The notes: generated from the letters alone by a model not told the origin. A DNA stretch of 64,000 bases from Pseudomonas putida W15Oct28 (GCF_000708715.2 NZ_JENB01000004.1:62001-126000), one strand, 5' to 3'; positions 20,978 to 32,420 are shown, counted from the first letter of the stretch. Numbers and translations are program-made.

Positions 20978-22099
20978 ATGTCCGAAACACTGCTCAAGAC
21001 CCCACTGCACGCCCTGCACCTGGAACTGGGTGCGCGCATGGTGCCGTTCGCCGGCTACGACATGCCGGTGCAGTACCCGCTGGGCGTGCTCAAGGAACAC
21101 CTGCACACCCGCGAGCAGGCCGGCCTGTTCGATGTCTCGCACATGGGCCAGATCATCCTGCGCGGTGCCGAGGCCGCCAAGGCCCTGGAAAGCCTGGTGC
21201 CGGTGGATATCATCGACCTGCCGGTGGGCATGCAGCGCTATGCCATGTTCACCAATGAACAAGGCGGCATCCTTGACGACCTGATGGTTGCCAACCTGGG
21301 CGACGACACCCTGTTCCTGGTGGTGAACGCCGCCTGCAAGGACCAGGACCTGGCCCACCTGCAAACGCACATCGGCAGCCGTTGCGAAGTGCAGCCGTTG
21401 TTCGAGCAACGTGCCCTGCTCGCCCTGCAAGGGCCGGCAGCGGTCAAGGTGCTGGAGCGCCTGGCCCCGGAAGTGGCCGGCATGACCTTCATGCAGTTCC
21501 GCCCGGTAAAACTGCTGGGTGAAGACTGCTTCGTCAGCCGCTCGGGCTACACCGGCGAAGACGGCTACGAAATTTCGGTACCGGTGGACGCTGCCGACGC
21601 CTTGGCCCGCCACCTGCTGGATCAGCCCGAAGTACAGCCTATCGGCCTGGGCGCGCGCGACTCGCTGCGCCTGGAAGCCGGCCTGTGCCTGTATGGCCAT
21701 GACATGAATACCGAAACCACCCCGATCGAAGCCAGCCTGTTGTGGGCGATTTCCAAGGTGCGCCGTGCCGACGGTGCACGTGCGGGCGGCTTCCCCGGCG
21801 CCGAAGCGATCTTTGCCCACCAGCGCGACGGTGTGGCACGCAAACGTGTCGGCCTGTTGCCGCAGGAGCGCACGCCGGTACGTGAAGGCGCGGATATTGT
21901 CGATGCAAACGATAAACCGGTGGGTAAAGTGTGCAGCGGCGGCTTTGGCCCGACACTCGGCGCACCTGTCGCAATGGGTTATATCGATAGTGAACATGCT
22001 GCACTCGACACCGCACTGTTTGCCGTGGTGCGCGGCAAGAAGGTTGCCTTGAAAGTCAGCAAAATGCCTTTCGTGGCGCAACGTTACTACCGTGGTTGA
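20978..22099 (+). CDS. gcvT: Glycine cleavage system T protein (aminomethyltransferase)
   Basis: This 373-residue enzyme releases ammonia from the H-protein-bound aminomethyl group and makes methylene-tetrahydrofolate. The blocks [27 protein letters not shown] and [12 protein letters not shown] are family hallmarks, as is the C-terminal [20 protein letters not shown]. It starts at ATG with AAGGAG upstream, 27 bp after sdaA, and is followed by a clear hairpin. It closes the gcv operon. Confidence 0.96.
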   Translation: MSETLLKTPLHALHLELGARMVPFAGYDMPVQYPLGVLKEHLHTREQAGLFDVSHMGQIILRGAEAAKALESLVPVDIIDLPVGMQRYAMFTNEQGGILDDLMVANLGDDTLFLVVNAACKDQDLAHLQTHIGSRCEVQPLFEQRALLALQGPAAVKVLERLAPEVAGMTFMQFRPVKLLGEDCFVSRSGYTGEDGYEISVPVDAADALARHLLDQPEVQPIGLGARDSLRLEAGLCLYGHDMNTETTPIEASLLWAISKVRRADGARAGGFPGAEAIFAHQRDGVARKRVGLLPQERTPVREGADIVDANDKPVGKVCSGGFGPTLGAPVAMGYIDSEHAALDTALFAVVRGKKVALKVSKMPFVAQRYYRG

Positions 22100-22119
22100 A
22101 ACAGCTTTGTGAAGGTTAT

Positions 22120-22154
22120 GGGCAGGTTCGACATATTCGTTTTCGAACCTGCCC
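22120..22154 (+). terminator. Terminator after gcvT
   Basis: GGGCAGGTTCG (22120-22130) pairs perfectly with CGAACCTGCCC (22144-22154) around a 13-nt loop, with extra pairing outside. A weak AATAACTTTT tail follows, so termination may be partial. Confidence 0.7.
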
Positions 22155-22167
22155 AATAACTTTTGAA

Positions 22168-22191
22168 CATGGCGCCAGGCCAGGCGCCATG
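22168..22191. repeat. GC-rich hairpin
   Basis: CATGGCGCC (22168-22176) and GGCGCCATG (22183-22191) are exact reverse complements around AGGCCA. No T-run follows. Confidence 0.6.
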
Positions 22192-22205
22192 CCGTTTCCG
22201 ACAAA

Positions 22206-22247
22206 TTGGTCGGTTATCGGCAAGCGGCCGATTTCCCATACGACCAA
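22206..22247. repeat. Nested inverted repeats upstream of cspA
   Basis: An outer dyad TTGGTCG (22206-22212) / CGACCAA (22241-22247) encloses an inner dyad ATCGGC (22216-22221) / GCCGAT (22227-22232). The sequence then runs into CAAGGGCTTGTTTTT. The arrangement resembles a short structured RNA with its own terminator, but no promoter is assigned. Confidence 0.45.
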
Positions 22248-22457
22248 GGGCTTGTTTTTCGCTCGGGAGTTGTCGTAGAGTCTCAGCACTGTGTTTGCAT
22301 GGGTCGCAACAGTTCGTGACCTGGGCCAGTAGCCGCAATTTGCTACAACCCGTTCGACGTCTCTTACTTTCCTGCAACCCAGCCCAGTAATCTTTCGCTT
22401 ACAAACAAGTGCGAAAGTAACTGTCATAACAATTTAAGTTTCATAGGAATTAAGACA

Positions 22458-22670
22458 ATGTCCCAGCGTCAGAACGGTACCGTCAAGTGGTTCAATGACG
22501 AAAAAGGTTACGGTTTCATCACCCCAGAGAGCGGTCCGGATCTGTTCGTGCACTTCCGCGCCATCCAAGGCAACGGCTTCAAGAGCCTGAAAGAAGGCCA
22601 GAAAGTGACCTTCGTTGCTGTACAAGGCCAAAAAGGCATGCAGGCTGACGAAGTCCAGCCAGAAGCCTGA
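22458..22670 (+). CDS. cspA: Cold-shock family RNA-binding protein
   Basis: This 70-residue protein is a single cold-shock domain. RNP1 is visible as KGYGFITPE and RNP2 as LFVHFRAI, both needed for single-stranded nucleic acid binding. It probably acts as an RNA chaperone or anti-terminator. It starts at ATG after TAGGAATTAAGACA, with a long upstream untranslated stretch as is usual for csp genes, and ends at a strong terminator. Pseudomonas genomes hold several paralogues, so cold induction cannot be assumed. Confidence 0.95.
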   Translation: MSQRQNGTVKWFNDEKGYGFITPESGPDLFVHFRAIQGNGFKSLKEGQKVTFVAVQGQKGMQADEVQPEA

Positions 22671-22684
22671 TACTTCTAAAAAAG

Positions 22685-22717
22685 AGCCCTTGCGTTGACG
22701 CGCAGGGGCTTTTTTTT
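22685..22717 (+). terminator. Terminator after cspA
   Basis: AGCCCTTGCG (22685-22694) pairs with CGCAGGGGCT (22701-22710), one mismatch, followed by eight T residues. This is a strong intrinsic terminator. Confidence 0.93.
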
Positions 22718-22767
22718 GCGTGCAATTCCATAGAATGAGCTTTTTTCCTCTCTGGAGCTGCCCAGCG

Positions 22768-23256
22768 ATGCCCAAGCCACACCTTCTCCCGCAGGGTGAC
22801 TTCCCCGCCGCTGGCCTCGGCCGACGACTGGCTGCGATGTTCTACGACTTCCTGCTTTGTACTGCGCTGCTGATCGTGACCGCCGGTGCCTACAAACTGA
22901 TCCAGATGGCGATCATTGGCGAAGCGCGCATGCGTGAGCTGACCGAAGCCGGCGCACTGGACGGCGACCCGCTACTGTCGACGGTACTGCTGTTCGCTTT
23001 GTTCGGCTTCTTTGCCAAGTTCTGGACCCATGGCGGGCAGACGCTGGGCATGCAGGTGTGGGGCGTGCGCGTGCAGAATGCCGATGGTTCGGCTATCAGC
23101 CTGTGGCAGGCATTGTTGCGTTTCGTAGTGTCGATTGCCTCTTGGCTGTGCCTGGGGCTGGGCTTTTTCTGGGTGCTGATCGACAAGCGCAAGCGTGGCT
23201 GGCATGACATCTATTCGGAAACCCAGCTGGTGCGGGTGCCTAAGCAGAAGAAGTAA
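22768..23256 (+). CDS. RDD family membrane protein
   Basis: This 162-residue inner-membrane protein has about three hydrophobic segments (about 20-45, 70-88 and 112-140). It shows the RDD pattern: an early R/D pair (RRLAAMFYDFLL), GQTLGMQVWGVRV and the C-terminal DKRKRGWHDI. The family has no settled function; some members have been proposed as ion antiporters. The ATG at 22768 is preferred because GGAG lies 10 bases upstream; an earlier in-frame ATG would sit in the cspA terminator. It is a single gene, convergent with lptG. Confidence 0.88.
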   Translation: MPKPHLLPQGDFPAAGLGRRLAAMFYDFLLCTALLIVTAGAYKLIQMAIIGEARMRELTEAGALDGDPLLSTVLLFALFGFFAKFWTHGGQTLGMQVWGVRVQNADGSAISLWQALLRFVVSIASWLCLGLGFFWVLIDKRKRGWHDIYSETQLVRVPKQKK

Positions 23257-23282
23257 GCCAAAGACTTGTATGGCCTGCTCGG

Positions 23283-23374
23283 GCCTCTTCGCGGGCGCGC
23301 CCGCTCCCACAGGTACAGCACAGGATCCGAAATCTGCGCGATCCCTGTGGGAGCGGGCATGCCCGCGAAGAGGC
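23283..23374. repeat. REP pair, GCGGGC/GCCCGCGAA class
   Basis: Arms 23283-23313 and 23344-23374 (31 nt each, beginning GCCTCTTCGCGGGCGCGCCC) are near-exact reverse complements. It lies between the convergent RDD gene and lptG. Confidence 0.9.
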
Positions 23375-23395
23375 CAGCACAAGCCCACACCCATG

Positions 23396-23424
23396 AAAAA
23401 GCCGACCCTAGGGTCGGCTTTTTT
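23396..23424. terminator. Bidirectional terminator between the RDD gene and lptG
   Basis: GCCGACCCTAGGGTCGGC at 23401-23418 is a perfect palindrome flanked by five A residues and six T residues. It can end transcription from both strands, which suits its convergent neighbours. Confidence 0.93.
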
Positions 23425-23439
23425 GTGCAGCTCAGGCCA

Positions 23440-24501
23440 CTACCCTGCCCGGCGCAACAACCACACACCCGCCAGCGCACAGATGGCAGCCGGGATCACC
23501 ACTGCCAGCAGCGGCGGGAAACCGAACACCTGGCTCGAAGGCCCCAGCAGGTCCTGGGCGATGCGGAACACGAAGCCCACCAGTACACCGGTGAACACGC
23601 GCTGGCCAAGGGTTACCGAGCGCAGCGGGCCGAAGATGAAGGAAATCGCCATCAGCACCAGCGCCGCGGTGACCATCGGCTGCAGCACCTTGGTCCAGAA
23701 CGCCAACCAGTAACGGGCGTTGTTCAGGCCCTGGTCGGACAGGTAGTGGATGTAATCCCACAACCCGGTAATGGACAGCGACTCCGGCGCCAGGATCACC
23801 GTATTGAGCAGTTCTGGCGTGAGCGAAACGTCCCAGCGCTCCTGCGGCGCGCTGACAACTTCGGTGTGGTCGCCACGGAAGTAGGTGGTACGCACGTCGG
23901 CGAGCAACCAGTGGTCGCTCTGGTACTGCGCGCGGCGGGCGAAGCTCGAGGTGACAATCTTGCGCTCGCTGTCGAAGCGGTAACGGGTCACACCCAGCAG
24001 CAGGCCATTGGGCTGCACGGCGTTGATGTGCACGTACTCTTCACCCTGGCGGTGCCACATACCGCGCTTGGAGCTTTGCGCCTCACCACCGCCCTGGGCC
24101 AGGGAACGGTCGGCCTGGGCCTTGTTCTCGGTCACCGGTGCCACGTATTCGCCGATCAGCAGGCCGACCAGCATCAGCACCAGCATCGGCTTCATCACCG
24201 CCCAGACGATGCGGCCGATGGACACCCCGGCCGCACGCATGATGGTCAGTTCGCTGCTGCTGGCCAGGCTGCCCAGGCCGATCAGGCAGCCGATCAAGGC
24301 GGCCATCGGCAGCATGTCGTACAGCCGCCGAGGTGCTGTAAGCAGGACGAAGTTGCCCGCTTCCATCACTGTGTAGGTGTCACTCAGGTCGCTCATCTCG
24401 TCGATGAAGGCGAACAGCGAGGCCAGGCCGAGGATGATGCCCAGCACAGCCAGGATGGCCAGCAGTACGCTCTGGCCGATGTAGCGGTCCAGCTTACCCA
24501 T
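23440..24501 (-). CDS. lptG: LPS export ABC transporter permease LptG
   Basis: This 353-residue inner-membrane subunit works with LptF and the ATPase LptB to extract LPS from the inner membrane and drive it along the Lpt bridge. It has six predicted membrane segments, three on each side of a large periplasmic beta-jellyroll domain. It begins MGKLDRYIGQSVL. The ATG at 24501 overlaps the lptF stop by 8 bp, indicating translational coupling. LptB, LptA and LptC are encoded at 48350-50159 in this same window. Confidence 0.95.
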   Translation of the reverse strand: MGKLDRYIGQSVLLAILAVLGIILGLASLFAFIDEMSDLSDTYTVMEAGNFVLLTAPRRLYDMLPMAALIGCLIGLGSLASSSELTIMRAAGVSIGRIVWAVMKPMLVLMLVGLLIGEYVAPVTENKAQADRSLAQGGGEAQSSKRGMWHRQGEEYVHINAVQPNGLLLGVTRYRFDSERKIVTSSFARRAQYQSDHWLLADVRTTYFRGDHTEVVSAPQERWDVSLTPELLNTVILAPESLSITGLWDYIHYLSDQGLNNARYWLAFWTKVLQPMVTAALVLMAISFIFGPLRSVTLGQRVFTGVLVGFVFRIAQDLLGPSSQVFGFPPLLAVVIPAAICALAGVWLLRRAG

Positions 24502-25609
24502 GGGCCACCTCCGCACGACGGGCGGCGCGCTTGAGGCGCATCGGCTCCCAGTACAACAGGCCGAGGCCGATCAGCAGGAACAGGCCGTGGACCCACCACA
24601 TGCCCAGGCCAATCGGCAATTTGCCCTTCTCGAGGGCGCCGCGTACGGAAATCAGCATTGTCAGGTAGGCCATGTACAAGAGAATTGCCGGCAGCAGCTT
24701 GAGGAAGCGGCCCTGGCGGGGGTTGACCCGGGACAGCGGTACCGCCAACAGGGTAACCACAAATACCAGGATCGGCAGCGACAGCCGCCATTGCAGCTCG
24801 GCACGCTCCCGCAGGCCCTTCTTGCCGATAAGCTGGGAAGTGGGGATGGCTTCGCGCTCGGTCACTTCCTCGGCGACTTCCGGTTTGGGCAGCAGCACAC
24901 CATAAGTGTCGTACTTGATCGCGCGGTAATCGGCCTGGCCCGGGTTCCCGTCATAGCGATAGCCGTTTTCCAGCACCAGGTAGCGGTTGCCGTCGGCCTG
25001 GATCTCCTGGTGACCTTTTTCAGCGACCAGTACCGATGGGGCGCGGTCCTTGGTCTTGTCCTGGTTGAAACGCTTCTCGGAGATGAACACCCCGGCCAGG
25101 TTGACGCGGTCGTCCGACAGCTGCTCGGTGTAGGTAACCCGCGAGCCGTCACGCAAAGTCTGGAAGCGGCCCGGCACCAGGGTGTCGAACTCGGTCAGCG
25201 TGTCCTGCTGAGCGATGATCTGCTGCACCTGGGCAACGCCCAACGGCGCAAGGCTCAGGCTCAGCCAGGCCACCAGCAGGGCGACCAGCGCCGCCGGCGC
25301 CATCGTCAGCCCCAACAGCCGCTGCTGGCTCATACCGGTTGCGGACAGCACGGTCATCTCGCTTTCCAGGTACAGCCGCCCGTAAGCCAGGAGAATGCCG
25401 AGGAACAGCCCCAGAGGCAGGATCAGTTGCAGGAAACCCGGCAGCCGGAAACCCATGATCAGGAACAGCACGCCCGGGTCGAGCACGCCTTGGGCCGCCT
25501 GGGCCAGATACTTGATGAAGCGCCCACTCATGATGATCACCAGCAGCACAGCGCTGACGGCGCTCAAGGTCACCAGGACCTCGCGGGACAGATAACGAAA
25601 GACGATCAA
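24494..25609 (-). CDS. lptF: LPS export ABC transporter permease LptF
   Basis: This 371-residue LptG partner has the same layout of six membrane segments and a periplasmic domain. The N-terminus IVFRYLSREVLVTLSAVSAVLL is family-typical. The start is taken as TTG at 25609, since AGGAG lies 8 bases upstream and family members begin at this residue. Upstream in-frame ATG and GTG codons would add a non-conserved tail. The gene is divergent from pepA, the same arrangement as in E. coli. Confidence 0.93.
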   Translation of the reverse strand: MIVFRYLSREVLVTLSAVSAVLLVIIMSGRFIKYLAQAAQGVLDPGVLFLIMGFRLPGFLQLILPLGLFLGILLAYGRLYLESEMTVLSATGMSQQRLLGLTMAPAALVALLVAWLSLSLAPLGVAQVQQIIAQQDTLTEFDTLVPGRFQTLRDGSRVTYTEQLSDDRVNLAGVFISEKRFNQDKTKDRAPSVLVAEKGHQEIQADGNRYLVLENGYRYDGNPGQADYRAIKYDTYGVLLPKPEVAEEVTEREAIPTSQLIGKKGLRERAELQWRLSLPILVFVVTLLAVPLSRVNPRQGRFLKLLPAILLYMAYLTMLISVRGALEKGKLPIGLGMWWVHGLFLLIGLGLLYWEPMRLKRAARRAEVAHG

Positions 25610-25617
25610 ACCAGACA

Positions 25618-25622
25618 CTCCT
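25618..25622 (-). promoter_or_regulatory. Ribosome site that decides the lptF TTG start
   Basis: AGGAG on the minus strand lies 8 bases before the TTG at 25607-25609. None of the upstream in-frame alternatives has a comparable site. Confidence 0.7.
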
Positions 25623-25689
25623 GGGTTGTCAGGGCGGACTGCCATGCAATGGCGCCAAACAATGACTTAGTACAGCCAAGACCAATGCC

Positions 25690-25708
25690 GGTTCGCCAAA
25701 GGCGAACC
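25690..25708. repeat. Perfect dyad between lptF and pepA
   Basis: GGTTCGCC-AAA-GGCGAACC is an exact 8-bp inverted repeat with a 3-nt loop. It could be an operator or an mRNA hairpin. No T-run follows. Confidence 0.5.
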
Positions 25709-25769
25709 TCCATGTAAAGTGCGCGCATTATCCTGTGATTGACCGCGCCTGTCACTTGGCCGCGCATGA

Positions 25770-27404
<1,635 letters not shown>

Positions 27405-27453
27405 CGCCTGAGGCCGGGGGTGCCTTGCGCACCACCGGCCGGCGATTACAAAC

Positions 27454-27882
27454 ATGAGCAAAGTCGACTTCTACATCTTGCCCACCGACTCGCTGTCGGC
27501 GCGGCTCGATTTCGCCTGCAAACTGTGCGAAAAGGCCTGGCGCCTCGGCCACCGGGTCTATCTGCATTGCCAGGATGAAGAACAGCGCAGCGAGCTGGAC
27601 CTGCGTCTGTGGCGCTTCAAGGGCGAGGCCTTCGTGCCCCACGACCTGGCCGAGCTGCATGCCGATGCCGGCGTGGCCCTTGGCCTGGCTGACAACGCGG
27701 GCGAGCACCGCGACCTGCTGATCAACCTGGGGGCCGGCGTGCCGGGCTTCGTCGGCCAGTTCGAGCGGGTGGCCGAAATCGTGGTCGAAGAGCCTGGCAT
27801 CCGCCAATCAGCCCGTGAGCGATTCCGTTTCTACCGCGAACAGGGCTATGCTCTGCAAGACCACCGCTTACAGCGACTTTGA
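27454..27882 (+). CDS. holC: DNA polymerase III subunit chi
   Basis: This 142-residue clamp-loader accessory subunit links SSB on the lagging strand to the polymerase III holoenzyme. It shows the chi-type N-terminus VDFYILPTDS followed by KLCEKAWRLGHRVYLHC, and RWRFKGEAFVPHD-like residues. Length fits the family. Its place between pepA and valS is the same as in E. coli. Confidence 0.93.
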   Translation: MSKVDFYILPTDSLSARLDFACKLCEKAWRLGHRVYLHCQDEEQRSELDLRLWRFKGEAFVPHDLAELHADAGVALGLADNAGEHRDLLINLGAGVPGFVGQFERVAEIVVEEPGIRQSARERFRFYREQGYALQDHRLQRL

Positions 27883-27887
27883 CGACG

Positions 27888-28253
27888 ATGGACAAGCCCT
27901 CACCTTTGCCCGACTCCGCCCATCTGCTCGATGACCTCGAGTCGATCCGCCAGCTGCTTGGCGACGCCGACCTGCAACCGCCGCTGCTGACCGAGACGGT
28001 GGAGCAGATCCCGTTGCTGCTGGAAGAACCTGCCGGTAACCCTGCGCCAGTCGTCGAGCCGGTAGCCGCCCAGCCCGAGGACGACTCGCAGACACGCCGG
28101 CAGGACACCCTGCTGCACCTGGAAAGCGAGCTGCGCGCAGCGGCGCAGATGATCATGCAGGACGTGATCAACGACTTCACCCCGCATATCGAGAACGAGA
28201 TCAAGCGCCGGCTGGATGCGCGGATCGAGCGGTTGATCAAGCGTACCGAGTGA
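27888..28253 (+). CDS. Conserved hypothetical protein between holC and valS
   Basis: I do not recognise this 121-residue protein. The first 80 residues are acidic, proline-rich and probably disordered. The C-terminal 40 (ELRAAAQMIMQDVINDF and a basic helix ending IERLIKRTE) look like an amphipathic helix that could bind a partner. The ATG at 27888 is 5 bp after the holC stop; a TTG at 27879 overlapping that stop is an alternative start. Tight linkage suggests a DNA polymerase III accessory role, but this is only context. Confidence 0.7.
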   Translation: MDKPSPLPDSAHLLDDLESIRQLLGDADLQPPLLTETVEQIPLLLEEPAGNPAPVVEPVAAQPEDDSQTRRQDTLLHLESELRAAAQMIMQDVINDFTPHIENEIKRRLDARIERLIKRTE

Positions 28254-28259
28254 TATTCC

Positions 28260-28361
28260 GGGGCCGCTTTGCGGCCCATTCGCGGCACAAGGCCGCTCCT
28301 ACAGGGATCGCGGTGCCTGTAGGAGCGGCCTTGTGCCGCGAATGGGCTGCAAAGCAGCCCC
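28260..28361. repeat. REP pair upstream of valS
   Basis: Arms beginning GGGGCCGCTTTGCGGCCCAT (28260) and the reverse complement ending at 28361 flank about 11 nt. Confidence 0.9.
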
Positions 28362-28438
28362 AGCGGCTGTCGCCTCAACACCCCAGCTTGGTTATACTTC
28401 CCGGCTTTCCCGAATAAATGCACAGGGTCCCGCCGCGC

Positions 28439-31285
28439 ATGGATAAGACCTACCAGCCGCACGCCATCGAAACTTCCTGGTACAACACCTGGGAGTCCGA
28501 GAACTATTTCGCCCCACAAGGTGCAGGCGAGTCCTACACCATCATGATCCCGCCGCCGAACGTGACCGGCAGCCTGCACATGGGCCACGGGTTCAACAAC
28601 GCGATCATGGATGCCCTGATCCGTTTCCGCCGCATGCAAGGCCGCGACACGCTGTGGCAGCCAGGTACCGACCACGCCGGTATCGCCACCCAGATGCTGG
28701 TCGAGCGCCAGCTCGAAGCCAAGGGCCAGAACCGCCATGACCTGGGCCGCGAGAAGTTCCTGGAAAAAGTCTGGGAATGGAAGGACCAGTCCGGTGGCAA
28801 CATCAGCCGCCAGATCCGCCGCCTGGGCTCGTCTGTAGACTGGAGCCGCGAGCGTTTCACCATGGACGACGGCCTGTCCGAAGCAGTCAAGGAAGCCTTC
28901 GTGCGCCTGCATGAAGACGGCTTGATCTACCGCGGCAAGCGCCTGGTCAACTGGGACACCAAGCTGCACACGGCCATCTCCGACCTCGAAGTGGAAAACC
29001 ACGACGAAAAAGGCCACCTGTGGAACCTGCGCTACCCGCTGGCCGACGGCGCCAAGACCGCCGAGGGCCTGGACTACCTGGTGGTTGCCACCACCCGTCC
29101 GGAAACCCTGCTGGGTGACGCGGCCGTTGCGGTCAACCCGACCGACGAACGCTACCAGGCGCTGATCGGCAAGTTCGTCGAACTGCCGCTGGTTGGCCGC
29201 CGCATTCCGATCATCGCCGACGACTACTGCGACCCTGAGTTCGGTACCGGCTGCGTGAAGATCACCCCGGCTCACGACTTCAACGACTACGAAGTCGGCA
29301 AGCGCCACAACCTGCCGCTGCTGAACATCTTCGACAAGAATGCCTTCGTGCTGGCCAGCGCCCAGGCCTTCAACCTCGACGGCAGCATCAACGAGCAGGT
29401 CGACACCCGCCTGCCGGCCCAGTACGCCAACCTCGACCGCTTCGTCGCGCGCAAGCAGATCGTTGCCGACCTGGACGCCCAGGGCCTGCTGGTGAGCATC
29501 GACGACCACGCCCTGAAAGTGCCGAAAGGCGACCGTTCGGGCACCGTCATCGAGCCGTGGCTGACCGACCAGTGGTACGTCTCCACCAAGCCGCTGGCAG
29601 AACCTGCCATTGCTGCCGTGGAAGATGGCCGTATCCAGTTCGTGCCCAAGCAGTACGAGAACATGTACTTCTCCTGGATGCGTGACATCCAGGACTGGTG
29701 CATCAGCCGCCAGCTGTGGTGGGGCCACCGCATCCCGGCGTGGTACGACGAGGCCGGCCAGGTCTACGTTGGCCGCGACGAGGCAGAAGTGCGTGCCAAG
29801 CACAATCTGGGCGCCGACGTGGCCCTGCGCCAGGACGACGACGTACTCGACACCTGGTTCAGCTCGGGCCTGTGGACCTTCTCCACCCTGGGCTGGCCGG
29901 AGCAGACCGAGTTTCTCAAGAAGTTCCACTCCACCGATGTGCTGGTGACCGGCTTCGACATCATCTTCTTCTGGGTTGCGCGCATGATCATGCTGACCAT
30001 GCACCTGATCAAGAACGAAGACGGCACCCCGCAGGTACCGTTCAAGACCGTGTACGTGCACGGCCTGGTGCGTGACGGCCAGGGCCAGAAGATGTCCAAG
30101 TCCAAGGGCAACGTCCTCGACCCGCTGGACATCGTCGACGGCATTACCCTCGACGCCCTGCTGGAAAAACGCACCAGCGGCATGATGCAGCCCAAGCTTG
30201 CCGAGAAGATCGCCAAGCAGACCAAGGCCGAGTTCCCCGAAGGTATTGCCAGCTACGGCACCGACGCCCTGCGCTTCACCTTCTGCTCGCTGGCCTCCAC
30301 CGGCCGCGACATCAAGTTCGACATGGGCCGCGTCGAAGGCTACCGCAACTTCTGCAACAAGATCTGGAACGCCGCCCGCTACGTGCTGGACAAGGGCGAG
30401 GACTGCGGCCAGAACGGCGAAGCCTACGAGCTGTCGCTGGCCGACCGCTGGATCATCTCGCAGCTGCAGCGCACCGAAGCCGAAGTGACCCGCCAGCTGG
30501 AGCAGTTCCGCTTCGACCTGGCCAGCCAGGCGCTGTACGAGTTCATCTGGAACCAGTACTGCGACTGGTACCTGGAGCTGTCCAAGCCGGTACTGTGGGA
30601 CGAAAACGCCCCGGTCGAGCGCGCCCGCGGCACCCGTCGCACCCTGGTTCGCGTACTGGAAGTGGCACTGCGCCTGGCGCACCCGTTCATGCCGTTCATT
30701 ACCGAAGAAATCTGGCAGCGCATCGCGCCGCTGGCCGGTATCGAAGGCAAGACCATCATGCTGCAGCCGTGGCCGGTGGCCAATGAAAGCCGCATCGATG
30801 TGGCTGCCGAAGGCGACATCGAGTGGCTGAAGGAACTGATGGTCGGCCTGCGCAATATCCGCGCCGAAATGAACATCGGCCCGGGCAAGCCGCTGCCGCT
30901 GTTCCTGAAGAACGCCAACGCCGACGACCAGCGCCGCCTGCACGAAAACGAAGCGCTGCTGAAGAAGCTGGCCAAGGTCGAGTCGTTCACCGTCCTTGGC
31001 GATGCCGACGAAGCGCCGCTGTCGGCCACGGCCCTGGTCGGTGACCTGCAAGTGCTGGTGCCAATGGCCGGCCTGATCGACAAGGATGCCGAGCTGGCGC
31101 GCCTGAACAAGGAAATCCAGCGCCTGCAAGGCGAAGTCGCGCGCGTGGGTGGCAAGCTGTCCAATGCCGCCTTCGTCGACAAGGCACCGCCTGCGGTGAT
31201 CGAGAAGGAACGCGCCAAGCTGGCCGAGTCCGAACAGGCCCTGGCCAACTTCACCGAGCAGCATGCGCGGATTGCAGCGCTCTAA
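28439..31285 (+). CDS. valS: Valyl-tRNA synthetase
   Basis: This 948-residue class I synthetase charges tRNA-Val. The ATP-binding HIGH-type motif reads [14 protein letters not shown] and the KMSKS loop is [12 protein letters not shown]. The editing domain lies between them ([17 protein letters not shown]). A C-terminal coiled coil ends the protein ([17 protein letters not shown]). The start is the ATG at 28439, 21 bases inside a longer frame, because family members begin MDKTYQPH. A -10-like TATACT lies at 28393. Confidence 0.97.
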   Translation: MDKTYQPHAIETSWYNTWESENYFAPQGAGESYTIMIPPPNVTGSLHMGHGFNNAIMDALIRFRRMQGRDTLWQPGTDHAGIATQMLVERQLEAKGQNRHDLGREKFLEKVWEWKDQSGGNISRQIRRLGSSVDWSRERFTMDDGLSEAVKEAFVRLHEDGLIYRGKRLVNWDTKLHTAISDLEVENHDEKGHLWNLRYPLADGAKTAEGLDYLVVATTRPETLLGDAAVAVNPTDERYQALIGKFVELPLVGRRIPIIADDYCDPEFGTGCVKITPAHDFNDYEVGKRHNLPLLNIFDKNAFVLASAQAFNLDGSINEQVDTRLPAQYANLDRFVARKQIVADLDAQGLLVSIDDHALKVPKGDRSGTVIEPWLTDQWYVSTKPLAEPAIAAVEDGRIQFVPKQYENMYFSWMRDIQDWCISRQLWWGHRIPAWYDEAGQVYVGRDEAEVRAKHNLGADVALRQDDDVLDTWFSSGLWTFSTLGWPEQTEFLKKFHSTDVLVTGFDIIFFWVARMIMLTMHLIKNEDGTPQVPFKTVYVHGLVRDGQGQKMSKSKGNVLDPLDIVDGITLDALLEKRTSGMMQPKLAEKIAKQTKAEFPEGIASYGTDALRFTFCSLASTGRDIKFDMGRVEGYRNFCNKIWNAARYVLDKGEDCGQNGEAYELSLADRWIISQLQRTEAEVTRQLEQFRFDLASQALYEFIWNQYCDWYLELSKPVLWDENAPVERARGTRRTLVRVLEVALRLAHPFMPFITEEIWQRIAPLAGIEGKTIMLQPWPVANESRIDVAAEGDIEWLKELMVGLRNIRAEMNIGPGKPLPLFLKNANADDQRRLHENEALLKKLAKVESFTVLGDADEAPLSATALVGDLQVLVPMAGLIDKDAELARLNKEIQRLQGEVARVGGKLSNAAFVDKAPPAVIEKERAKLAESEQALANFTEQHARIAAL

Positions 31286-31302
31286 TCACTAGAGAGACCG
31301 TC

Positions 31303-31421
31303 GGGGCCGCTGCGCGGCCCTTTCGCGACACAAGGCCGCTCCCACAGGACGGCGCCGGGTTTACAGGCGCTACCATCCTGTGGGAGCGGCCTTGTGTCGC
31401 GAAAGGGCTGCAAAGCAGCCC
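31303..31421. repeat. REP pair after valS
   Basis: Arms beginning GGGGCCGCTGCGCGGCCCTT (31303) and its near reverse complement (ending 31421) flank about 28 nt. Confidence 0.9.
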
Positions 31422-31466
31422 TAGGCTCTATTAAGCCACCGCTCGTATAGGGCTGGACACACTGCC

Positions 31467-32420
31467 ATGACCCCGAACAAACCCACCCTGCACCCGCGCA
31501 ACCGCCACCAGGGCCGTTACGACTTCCCCAGCCTGATCAAGGCCCACCCTGACCTGGCGCGCTTCACCATCACCAACCCCCACGGCAAACCCAGCATCGA
31601 CTTCGCCAACCCCGAAGCCGTGCGGGTATTCAACCGTGCGCTGCTCAAGGCCCAGTACGGCATCCAGCACTGGGACATTCCCGCCGATTACCTGTGCCCG
31701 CCCATTCCGGGTCGCGCCGACTACATCCACGCGGCCGCCGACCTGTTGGCCGACGACAATGCCGGTGAGATCCCCAAGGGCGCCAAGGTGCGTGCGCTGG
31801 ATATCGGCGTTGGCGCCAACTGCATCTACCCGCTGCTGGGCTACAGCGACTACCGCTGGCGCTTCCTCGGCTCGGACATCGACCCCGTGGCCCTGGCCTC
31901 GGCCAAGGCCATTGTCCAGGCCAACGGCCTGGGCAAGGCCATCACCCTGCGCCAGCAGGCCAACCGCGCGCACATCCTCAGCGGCTTGCTGCAGGATGAC
32001 GAGCGCTTCGACCTGACCCTGTGCAACCCGCCCTTCCATGCCTCGCGCGAGGAAGCCACCCGTGGCAGCCAGCGCAAGTGGAAGAACCTCGGCAAGCAGG
32101 ACCCCAAGCGCAAGTTGCCGGTGCTGAACTTCGGCGGCCAGAACAATGAACTGTGGTGCGAAGGCGGCGAAATCCGCTTTGTCACCCAACTGGTTGGCGA
32201 AAGCGTGCAATACGCCCAACGGGTGCTGTGGTTCACCAGCCTGGTGTCCAAGGCCGGCAACCTTCCGGGGATCGAGGCCGCGCTGAAAAAGGCCGGCGCC
32301 AAGGCCGTGCGCATCATTGAGATGGGCCAGGGGCAAAAACAGAGCCGCATGGTCGCCTGGAGCTTCCAGGACGCCGCCGCGCGCCAGGCCTGGCACGCCC
32401 AGCGTAAATCACAGGCATGA
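31467..32420 (+). CDS. rlmF: 23S rRNA (adenine1618-N6)-methyltransferase
   Basis: This 317-residue SAM-dependent enzyme methylates A1618 of 23S rRNA. It has the N-terminal [17 protein letters not shown] typical of RlmF, a SAM-binding [15 protein letters not shown] motif and the catalytic N6-adenine motif CNPPFH. The length matches the family. It is a single gene ending at a strong terminator. Confidence 0.94.
   Translation: MTPNKPTLHPRNRHQGRYDFPSLIKAHPDLARFTITNPHGKPSIDFANPEAVRVFNRALLKAQYGIQHWDIPADYLCPPIPGRADYIHAAADLLADDNAGEIPKGAKVRALDIGVGANCIYPLLGYSDYRWRFLGSDIDPVALASAKAIVQANGLGKAITLRQQANRAHILSGLLQDDERFDLTLCNPPFHASREEATRGSQRKWKNLGKQDPKRKLPVLNFGGQNNELWCEGGEIRFVTQLVGESVQYAQRVLWFTSLVSKAGNLPGIEAALKKAGAKAVRIIEMGQGQKQSRMVAWSFQDAAARQAWHAQRKSQA

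Larger units (their letters stand above)
22100..22457. other. gcvT-cspA intergenic region with several dyads
   Basis: This 358-bp gap has no credible coding sequence. In order it holds the gcvT terminator (22120-22154), a 9-bp GC-rich hairpin (22168-22191), a nested pair of dyads (22206-22247) followed by CAAGGGCTTGTTTTT, and a stem CTTTCGC/GCGAAAG (22392-22417) in the likely cspA leader. I could not place a convincing cspA promoter. Confidence 0.6.

Noticed and set aside
27722..31264. An 1180-codon minus-strand frame opposite valS and holC
   Set aside because: Same artefact of GC-rich codon use; valS and holC on the plus strand have full family motifs.
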